DNA of 64,000 nt from JAAYYY01 sp964579295 (GTDB taxonomy: Bacteria > Chloroflexota > Anaerolineae > Promineifilales > Promineifilaceae), in NCBI GenBank assembly GCA_964579295.1, contig CAZOGK010000016.1:1-64000 (forward strand). Direction: 5' to 3'. The notes under the pieces are model-generated. The model saw nothing but the letters and a program-made list of their open reading frames with translations, had not been told where the DNA came from and did no database searches. This document shows positions 57,999 to 64,000 of this stretch, piece by piece. Both the position numbers and the translations under genes were made by a program. Positions within the stretch are counted from its first letter, which is position 1. Each line of letters starts with the position of its first letter.

Positions 57999-60900
57999 CG
58001 TCTTGCTCCACGGTACGCGGCGCGGGCATCGTCTCCAGCACGGCGGTCACATTGCGCTCGCCGCGCGCCACTCCCCGCGCTGCCCGGGCAATCTCCACCT
58101 GCTCGCGGTTGTCAAAGTAATAGCCCTGGTGATGCGGCCGGATACGCAGTTCCTGGTCGGGGCGGGCTGTCGCCGCCGCCGGCAGCACCGGCTGGTGAAT
58201 CTCAAACGGCCCATCCTCGGCGGCAAGCCCGTTGCGCACGTCTTCGTAGCGCAGCAATAGCTTAATTTGCAGCGGCGTCTCTCCGTGGCCGGCGGCGCTG
58301 GGCTCCACGGCAGCCGTTACCGCCACCTCGCCGTTGGCGGCCACGTGGGGCGCGCTGCCCGCCCAGACGGCGTCGCCGCGCGGCCGTTTCAGAGCGCTGC
58401 CGTAGGCGTAGACCTCGATGTTGCGCGCCGGCCCGAAGCCCACGTTGTACAGCGGCAGGGTCAGCTGCGAGGTGACCCCCTGCTGCAGCTCCCCGTGTAG
58501 CGTCCCTTCGCCAAGGACCAGGCGGGGGCGCAGCAGGCAGCGGTCCGCCTCGGTCCGGCAGATGAGCAGCCCTTCCAGGTTGCCGCTGAAGAGGAAGCAT
58601 TCCTGCGCCTTCTGGAAGAGCGCCGCGGCTGCCGGCGCCCGTCGCTCCCAGGCAGGCAGCGCCGCCCGCTCGGCCACCGCCGCCTCCCAGTAATAGGCCG
58701 CCGCCTGCTCGTAACCAATCTTATGGGCGTTGAGCAAATCGCCGGCCTCATCCCAGCGACCCTGCTGGGCGATGGCCTCGGCCCAGCGCTGCACATGCCC
58801 CGCCGCCCGGAAGCAGCGCTCCGCCTCGGCCCAGCGCTCGTGGGCGGCATACAGCTCGCCGGCCTGCGCCCGCCACTGCCGCGCCGCCGGCGATTCCACC
58901 AGCTCGGTTCGCTGCGGCGCCATCTCCAGCGCCGCGGCGGTCTCGCCCGCCAGGGCCAGCAGCTCGCCGCGCTGCGCGTCCCCTTCGTCGGCGCGCTCCC
59001 CCAGCACCTGCAGCAGCAGCGCCAGCCCGTTGCGCCCGGCGCGGTCCGACTGGTTGTGCAGGAGGGCAATGGCGCCCTCGACCCGATCCAGCACGCTGTC
59101 GCCGTCTGCGAGGCGCTGGCGCCACGGCGCGATGCGCCCGTCGACAAAGGTTGCCGCCAGCGCCGTATCGCCGGCGAAGGCGTCGCAGCGAAGCAGCGCC
59201 TGCCGTACCCGCTCGTGCAGCCGCTCCGGCAGCCCGTCCGTCGGCTCGCGGCGCGGCGCAGCCACCACAACCTCGCGCCGCGGCAGCGCCTCCGCCAGCT
59301 GCAGGCAGGCTTCCGCTTCGCCCTCCCAGTCGCCCAGCTCGCAACAGATTTCGCGCACCCGGTCCCAGTTGCCCTGCTGCCGGCGCAGCGCCAGCGCTTC
59401 ATCCCACGCCTGGTGCGCTTCCAGCAGGTCGGCGGCGGCGTCCAGGTGGCCGGCCTCGCGGTAGCGGGCCACGGTCGCTTCCCAGCCGAGCACGTCCACC
59501 AGGTCGGTGACGGCCACCAGCTCCAGCGCCCCCGCCAGGCGCACCACCTCCGCCTGCATGCCGGCGTTGTGGTAGGCGCGCACCGCCTTCAGCGGGCGGT
59601 GGGCGGCCTCGAAAGCTGCGCCCGCCGCCGCCCATTCCTCCAGCTCGGCATACATCTCGCCGGCCCGGTCGTGATGGCCCAGCGCCTCGTGCCAGGCGGC
59701 GCGCTGCGCGCTGGCCGTGGCCGGGAGCTGCGCCAGCGCCTCCTCCAGCCGGCCCAGCTGCGCCAGCGCTTCGGCGGCGCCGGCGCTATCTCCGGCCGCC
59801 TCGAAGAGCTTGAGCGCGCGCGCCGGCTGCCCGGCCCGCAGCAGCGAGCGGCCCGCCTCTGCCAGCCGCGGCGGCTCGGCCAGCGCGTGGGCCACAGCCG
59901 CCTGCTCCCAGTCGCCGGCCGCTTCGTAGGCGGCGGCCTCTTGCGCTGGCCGGTCGTCGCTCTCCTGCCAGCGCAGGCGGAAGAGCTGCCCGTCGCGGCC
60001 CGGCAGCAGGAGCGTGTTTTCCACCAGCGCCGGCGACGCTGCCAGCCGCTGCGGCAGCGTTTCCTGCCAGAGCAGCTCGCCCGTCGCCAGCTCCAGGGCC
60101 AGCAGCAGCCCGGCGCCGTTCCCGCAAATCACGCTGCTGCCAAAGACGGCCGGCGCCACCTTGATACGCCCCCCATCCGGCGGCAGCCGCTGTTCCCAGC
60201 GCAGCTCGCCCGTCGCCAGCTCCAGGGCCAGCAGCCCGTAACCGCGCGTGCCCTCCGCTGCAAGACCGGCCGGCAGCAGCAGGAGGTCGCCGGCTGCTAC
60301 CAGCGGCGCGGTGGCAATGCCGCGGCTGGTCGCGCGCGCCCCCGCGAATTCCCAGCGCAGCCGGCCGGTGGCCGCCTCGTAGGCAAAGAGTTGCCCCTGT
60401 CCTGGGACGATAACCAGCCCGGCCCCCGCCGCCGGCTGCCCGGCCCCCGGCTCGACCGGCACGCGCCAGCGCTCGGCGCCGCTTTCCTGCTCCAGAGCGA
60501 CCAGGAAACGGCTGCCGGTGAGCGTGCCGGCCACGACGGCTACCGCCTCCCCCGCGACGACGGGATGGTAGCGCTGGTCAGCCGGCAGGCCGGCCTGCCA
60601 CAATAGCCGCTCCTGGCTCAGGCTGAAGGCGTAGACGAAGTCGGCCGAGGCGCCGGCGACGTACAAGGTGTCACCGGACAGCGCCGGTAGGGATAGCTCG
60701 CGCGAGGGGGTGGGGAGCTGCCAGGCTATCTGCCCGCTGTGCGGCTCCAGCGCCAGCAGCGGCTTGGGCCCGCGCTCGGCGCCAAAGGCGTAGTCGAGCA
60801 GCGCCGGGAAGAGGAAACCCCCGCCGGCGATAACGCCGGTCGCCACCGGCAGCCCCGCTTCGCCCAGCAACGGCTCCAGCTCGTGGCGGCGCACCAGGCT

Positions 60901-61143
60901 GCCGCCGCGCCGCAGAGCGACCAGCGCCCCGGCGCTTTCCGGGCTGGCCGGCGGCGCGGCATACCAGACGACGTCGTCAAACTGGGCCGGCGCCCCGCTC
61001 AGCGCGCTCCCCAGCGGGACCGGCTCGCCGGCTGGGGCGCCGAGCCGCGCCACGACACGCGGGCGCCGCCAGCCGCACGACGCACACTCCGCTGCTTCAA
61101 GAAGCAGGCTGTCACACTGGGGGCAGAAGAGCGCAAATACCAT
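57991..61143 (-). CDS. Zinc-ribbon / PQQ-like beta-propeller / TPR alpha-solenoid protein
   Basis: A 1050-residue cytoplasmic protein without membrane segments. A zinc ribbon of two CxxC motifs (FCPQCDSLLLEAAECASCGW) leads to a beta-propeller of PQQ-like blades (about residues 45-400; repeats such as LLALELATGELRWEQ), then a long alpha-helical solenoid of TPR-like units (about 405-890; for example AGDWEQAAVAHALAEPPRL) and a final beta-rich domain (about 895-1030, FGPARNIEVYAYGSAL) of immunoglobulin-like look. Propeller plus solenoid is the plan of eukaryotic coat and IFT proteins. The 8-bp overlap with the Ser/Thr kinase indicates a common complex or pathway, for instance as scaffold or substrate. 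The partner is unknown. Confidence 0.85.
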   Translation of the reverse strand: MVFALFCPQCDSLLLEAAECASCGWRRPRVVARLGAPAGEPVPLGSALSGAPAQFDDVVWYAAPPASPESAGALVALRRGGSLVRRHELEPLLGEAGLPVATGVIAGGGFLFPALLDYAFGAERGPKPLLALEPHSGQIAWQLPTPSRELSLPALSGDTLYVAGASADFVYAFSLSQERLLWQAGLPADQRYHPVVAGEAVAVVAGTLTGSRFLVALEQESGAERWRVPVEPGAGQPAAGAGLVIVPGQGQLFAYEAATGRLRWEFAGARATSRGIATAPLVAAGDLLLLPAGLAAEGTRGYGLLALELATGELRWEQRLPPDGGRIKVAPAVFGSSVICGNGAGLLLALELATGELLWQETLPQRLAASPALVENTLLLPGRDGQLFRLRWQESDDRPAQEAAAYEAAGDWEQAAVAHALAEPPRLAEAGRSLLRAGQPARALKLFEAAGDSAGAAEALAQLGRLEEALAQLPATASAQRAAWHEALGHHDRAGEMYAELEEWAAAGAAFEAAHRPLKAVRAYHNAGMQAEVVRLAGALELVAVTDLVDVLGWEATVARYREAGHLDAAADLLEAHQAWDEALALRRQQGNWDRVREICCELGDWEGEAEACLQLAEALPRREVVVAAPRREPTDGLPERLHERVRQALLRCDAFAGDTALAATFVDGRIAPWRQRLADGDSVLDRVEGAIALLHNQSDRAGRNGLALLLQVLGERADEGDAQRGELLALAGETAAALEMAPQRTELVESPAARQWRAQAGELYAAHERWAEAERCFRAAGHVQRWAEAIAQQGRWDEAGDLLNAHKIGYEQAAAYYWEAAVAERAALPAWERRAPAAAALFQKAQECFLFSGNLEGLLICRTEADRCLLRPRLVLGEGTLHGELQQGVTSQLTLPLYNVGFGPARNIEVYAYGSALKRPRGDAVWAGSAPHVAANGEVAVTAAVEPSAAGHGETPLQIKLLLRYEDVRNGLAAEDGPFEIHQPVLPAAATARPDQELRIRPHHQGYYFDNREQVEIARAARGVARGERNVTAVLETMPAPRTVEQDDG

Positions 61144-61214
61144 ATGAGGCCGGGCATCCAGCCCGTCGCTTGCCGGCGCCAGCCACCTCTGGCCCTTTCA
61201 CACGATGGCCACGA

Positions 61215-61227
61215 TAGTATCATACTA
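61215..61227 (-). promoter_or_regulatory. Palindrome TAGTATCATACTA containing a -10 (TATGAT on minus strand)
   Basis: Perfect 6-bp arms around one base, 72 bp before the propeller gene. The minus strand reads TATGAT, a good -10, so the palindrome may be a regulated promoter of the propeller/kinase operon. Confidence 0.45.
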
Positions 61228-61368
61228 GACGAAGCGCGCGCGCTATGTCAACCAGGCTACAGCCAGGGTGCTCAGCGCAGGACAACCAGCAACCGTGCTA
61301 CCAGGACGGCAGCGGGGCCGGTCATCTGAACCTCTGCAGGAAGCCGCTCCCCGCCTGCGTCCTGGAAG

Positions 61369-61434
61369 CTAACACATACCGGGGCATTACCCCGAAGCAC
61401 AGTGCCTGTACCGTGTTAATGCCTCATATTTCGG
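61369..61434 (-). repeat. ~100-bp dispersed element, copy C (inverted, shortened)
   Basis: Reverse complement matches copy A at TACAGGCACTGTGCTTCGGG and the following TAATGCCCC block, and at AAATATGRGGCATTA on the other end; the central GAGCG hairpin is missing. Confidence 0.65.
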
Positions 61435-61541
61435 CAAGGGCCAACCTGCCGGCCGCGACAGCGCGCTCGCCATTGCCGGCGGCGCAGCCAGCGCGAGCTG
61501 GCCGGCGCCTCCCCAACGCCGGCCAGCCAGGACGCCGCCGG

Positions 61542-62588
61542 TTACCGGCTTGGCGCCGGCTTCACATTCTGGTTCATCTGGAACAGATTCTGCGGGTCGT
61601 ACCTGGCTTTCAGCGCCGCCAGCCGTTCATAATTGGCGGCGAACGCCTTCTGCACCATCTCGTCGCCTTCCTCGTGGAAGCCGGCAAAATTCAGGTAGCG
61701 GCCGCCGTCGGAGAACGGCGCCATATCGTCAATGAGCCCGCGCACCCAGGCCACGTTGGCCGCGTCGTCCTCCGGCGCTTCCCAGTTCCCTTCCGGGCTG
61801 AGCAGGAATGCCGCCTGGCGCCCGCTATAAGCGCCGTGTTCCGGCCCGAAGCGCTGCAAGGCGCCGCCCATGTGCCACAGGTCAATGGTGCTCAGGTCCG
61901 AGGGCATGCGCCGCGCGTGCGCGACGATGCGCGCGATAGCCGCCTCGTCCAGCCGCGTCAGGTTGAGCGACTTCCAGTAGTANNNNNNNNNNNNNNNNNN
62001 NNNNNNNNNNNNNNNNNNNNNNNNNNNNNNNNNNNNNNNNNNNNNNNNNNNNNNNNNNNNNNNNNNNNNNNNNNNNNNNNNNTTGTCGGCGGCCAGCCCA
62101 TACTGATGGCTCAGCCAGCCAAAGCCGCCGCCGAGTGTCAGGCCGGCGATTCCCGTCGCCGAGACGACGCCCATCGCCGCCGCCAGCCCGTAGCGCTGCG
62201 TGGCCGCGTCCAGCTCGCCGATGGTCACGCCGCCGCCGGCCCGCGCCACCCGCGCCGCCGGATCCACCTCCACGCGCTTCAGCCGGCGCAGGTCAATGAC
62301 CAGGCCGCCGTCGTTGCTGGCCAGGCCGGCCACGTTGTGCCCGCCGCCGCGTACCGAGAGCCGCAGCCCGTGTTTGCGGGCAAAGCTGACCGCCTGCACC
62401 ACGTCGGCCGTGCTCGCCACCTCGGCAATCAGCGCCGGGTAACGGTCGATCATGCCGTTCCAGACCTTGCGCGACTCCTGATAGGCCTCGCTGCCCGGCC
62501 GGATCAACTGCCCTTCCAGCGCCGCCGCGAAGGCGGCAATCTCACTTTCGCCTAACGTTACTGTCTCCGTTTTGCCCAATCCAACCAT
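61542..62588 (-). CDS. FAD-binding oxidoreductase (berberine-bridge/6-hydroxynicotine oxidase type), interior missing
   Basis: A flavoprotein oxidase with N-terminal FAD_binding_4 domain and C-terminal BBE domain. The covalent FAD His candidate is in RLSVRGGGHNVAGLA (RGGGHN), and the second typical site reads GLAAD, with Ala instead of Cys, so only single covalent attachment is likely. The C-terminal region ends in YDPQNLFQMNQNVKP, the BBE signature. A 100-N gap in the middle removes the substrate-binding part. The family is about 450-480 residues, while here only about 315 real residues are seen, so about 150 residues (about 450 bp) are missing, far more than 100 bp. The frame across the gap is by chance or placeholder only. 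No ribosome site is clear. Confidence 0.82.
   Translation of the reverse strand: MVGLGKTETVTLGESEIAAFAAALEGQLIRPGSEAYQESRKVWNGMIDRYPALIAEVASTADVVQAVSFARKHGLRLSVRGGGHNVAGLASNDGGLVIDLRRLKRVEVDPAARVARAGGGVTIGELDAATQRYGLAAAMGVVSATGIAGLTLGGGFGWLSHQYGLAADXXXXXXXXXXXXXXXXXXXXXXXXXXXXXXXXXXYYWKSLNLTRLDEAAIARIVAHARRMPSDLSTIDLWHMGGALQRFGPEHGAYSGRQAAFLLSPEGNWEAPEDDAANVAWVRGLIDDMAPFSDGGRYLNFAGFHEEGDEMVQKAFAANYERLAALKARYDPQNLFQMNQNVKPAPSR
61983..62082. other. Assembly gap (100 N) inside the FAD oxidoreductase gene
   Basis: Family length suggests about 450 bp are missing. Confidence 0.9.
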
Positions 62589-62811
62589 TGTGGAACACTC
62601 CTTTTGGGTATATGGCGGTTCGCTGGTTCATTACGCGGCTCATGATAGCAACGCGCCGTCCCGCCTGCGTCCCTCGCGCCGTCCCGCCTTGTTGTCTCAG
62701 CTACCGGCCGCTCGGGCGAGGCAGGCCGGAAGAACTTTGCGCCGTTTTCTGCACAGTTTTCGCCGGCCTCCCCTCGCCCTTACACCTGCACACTCTACGC
62801 TGTAACCGCTC

Positions 62812-64000
62812 CTACCGCCACATCGACCGGATGCGCCAGGCGGCGATGGCGGCAAAGACGGCGGTGTAGAGGAGCAGGATGCCCACCTGCGGTAGCGCCT
62901 CGGCCAGCGGCGCGTTGTCCACTAGGAGCAGGGTAAAACCCTCGAGCGCGTGGGCCTGGGGCGTGAGGCGGGCGAGGCTGCCGAGGAAGCCCGCGGAGCG
63001 GAAGAGGGGGGGCCAGGAGACGATTAGCGCGCCGCCGAGGCCACCGAGGACAAAGCCCAGCACGCCGCCGATGGAGTCTGCCTGGCGGGCCGTGCGGGCC
63101 AGCGAGCCGATCATCAGGCCGAGGGCGCTGACGGTCGTGGCCAGGGCCAGCGTCACTAGCAAGAGGCCCAGTGGCTCGTCGCCGAGGTTCATGCCAAAGA
63201 TAATGCCCCCCACGCTAAAGACGACGAAGACCTGGAGAAAGACGATGGTCATGTAGGCCAGAATGTTGCCGGCGATAATCTCGACGCGGGAGACCGGGGA
63301 ACTGAGTAGCCGGCGCAGCGTTCCCTGGTCTTTCTCCTGGTGCAGGGTGTAGCCGACGATGCCGGCGACCCAGAAGGAGAAAGCGACGCTCATGCCGGGC
63401 ATGACCAGGCTAAAGACGTTGATAGTAGGGGCCTCTTCGCCGCTCATGGTGGTGGTCTCCACGGTAATGGGCGGGTTGCTCTGCATCGTCTGGAACCGGC
63501 TCATCACTACGCCGGTGCTCTGGGCAACGGTGGCCTCCAGGCGCGCCGGGTCGTCCTGCAGCAGACCGCCCTCGGCGAGCAGGGTGCGGATGCCATGCTG
63601 GACTTCGCCCTGGACCATAGCCGGCGCCACGGCATAGCTGACCAGGCCGGTGACAATGCTGCCAAACTCCGCCTGCACCGGGTCCACGAGCACGCGCACG
63701 GTGGTCTGTTCGTAGGCGTCGATGCCCGCGCTGAAGCCGGCGGGAATTATCACCGCGGCGAGCTTGTTACCACTGCCCACCTCGCGGTCGGCGGTCGCCG
63801 CGTCCGCACTCGTATCCAGATCCAGAACGGGCATCTCCCGCAAGATGGCGACGACCTGCTTGCCATAAGGGCCGGCGTCCTCGTTGACGACGTAGACGGC
63901 GATGTGGATGCCAGGCTCCGCATCCTCGTCGTCCGTAGAAGATCCGCTATATATGCTGCCGACGAGGGAGCCGATGAGCAGTGGCAGGAGAAAGAGGACG
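62812..64000 (-). CDS. ABC-2-type transporter permease, N-terminus beyond window
   Basis: A membrane permease of the ABC-2 family (exporters of drugs, lipids or polysaccharides). The visible 395 residues start inside the first membrane helix (VLFLLPLLIGSLVGSIYSG), continue with a large external loop (IHIAVYVVNEDAGPYGK onward) and end with the typical five-helix block FSLVMPGMSVAFSFWVAGIVG to LARLTPQAHALEGF, ending in RIRSMWR. The loop/helix order matches permeases of linear-gramicidin/daunorubicin exporter type. The gene enters from the right edge, so the real start and the ATPase gene lie outside. An internal ATG at 63843 is not the start, since the frame is open and membrane-like upstream of it. 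Confidence 0.86.
   Translation of the reverse strand, partial: VLFLLPLLIGSLVGSIYSGSSTDDEDAEPGIHIAVYVVNEDAGPYGKQVVAILREMPVLDLDTSADAATADREVGSGNKLAAVIIPAGFSAGIDAYEQTTVRVLVDPVQAEFGSIVTGLVSYAVAPAMVQGEVQHGIRTLLAEGGLLQDDPARLEATVAQSTGVVMSRFQTMQSNPPITVETTTMSGEEAPTINVFSLVMPGMSVAFSFWVAGIVGYTLHQEKDQGTLRRLLSSPVSRVEIIAGNILAYMTIVFLQVFVVFSVGGIIFGMNLGDEPLGLLLVTLALATTVSALGLMIGSLARTARQADSIGGVLGFVLGGLGGALIVSWPPLFRSAGFLGSLARLTPQAHALEGFTLLLVDNAPLAEALPQVGILLLYTAVFAAIAAWRIRSMWR

Larger units (their letters stand above)
61144..61541. other. Intergenic region with palindromic promoter and inverted repeat copy
   Basis: About 398 bp without a supported gene. It holds the 13-bp palindrome at 61215-61227 and copy C of the ~100-bp dispersed element at 61369-61434. 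Confidence 0.55.

Noticed and set aside
58723..60606. 627-residue plus-strand ORF opposite the propeller gene
   Set aside because: Shadow ORF; composition without folded-domain features.
63843..63843. ATG at 63843 as start of the ABC-2 permease
   Set aside because: The frame is open to the window edge and encodes the first membrane helix upstream.

Overview
The window is GC-rich bacterial chromosomal sequence with no rRNA, tRNA, transposase, phage or CRISPR seen. Several traits suggest an environmental or metagenome-assembled member of the Chloroflexota, probably Anaerolineae-like. Lipoproteins carry long Thr/Pro/Ser/Ala linkers after the lipobox. KaiC-like ATPases, PAS/GAF kinases and Ser/Thr kinases are frequent. 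Start codons are mixed ATG/GTG/TTG. The phylum is an inference from style, not from a marker gene. Five runs of exactly 100 N are scaffold gaps, and at least two stand for more missing DNA than 100 bp.

Layout. 1-8.4 kb: proline catabolism dehydrogenase (pruA, cut by the left edge), an S9 peptidase, and a minus-strand cluster of a Lon-family protease, tandem universal stress protein, MgtC-like protein and small membrane protein. 8.7-17.4 kb: an O-antigen-ligase-like/TPR membrane protein, a MraY/WecA-type transferase, a membrane-anchored cyclophilin and two tandem C39-like peptidase/TPR proteins. 17.4-26.4 kb: a KaiC-like ATPase coupled to a histidine kinase, a PAP2 phosphatase and histidine phosphatase broken by a gap, and a very large PAS/GAF hybrid kinase. 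26.5-33.2 kb: HtrA-type lipoprotein protease, lipoprotein esterase, DinB-like protein, receiver/thioredoxin-reductase-like fusion and a secreted GH13 amylase.

33.4-38.8 kb: metal homeostasis, with a Fur/PerR-family regulator overlapping a P1B-4-type metal ATPase, a class III aminotransferase and a ZIP transporter. 38.9-47.5 kb: a second HtrA, an isochorismatase-like hydrolase, a second lipoprotein esterase, galactokinase, a GH57 alpha-glucan enzyme, an EthD-like protein and a membrane protein. 47.8-54.5 kb: ettA, an NTF2-like protein, an EamA transporter, a gene remnant, and a three-gene set (response regulator, MFS transporter, cyclic-nucleotide-binding kinase) joined by 4-bp overlaps. 54.8-64 kb: a zinc-ribbon/beta-propeller/alpha-solenoid protein followed by a Ser/Thr kinase whose sensor half is cut off by one in-frame TAA, a gap-broken FAD oxidoreductase and an ABC-2 permease running off the right edge.

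The most unusual signals are not single genes. The intergenic spaces repeatedly hold arrays of degenerate 7-bp units kept in strict heptad register, often touching stop codons. Three further dispersed repeat families are present (a ~100-bp element in three copies, a ~23-bp hairpin in five copies, and a 20-bp shared segment), and two of them supply start or stop codons to host genes. The window's second main observation is the kinase apparently split by a single nonsense codon, next to a coat-protein-like propeller/solenoid gene.
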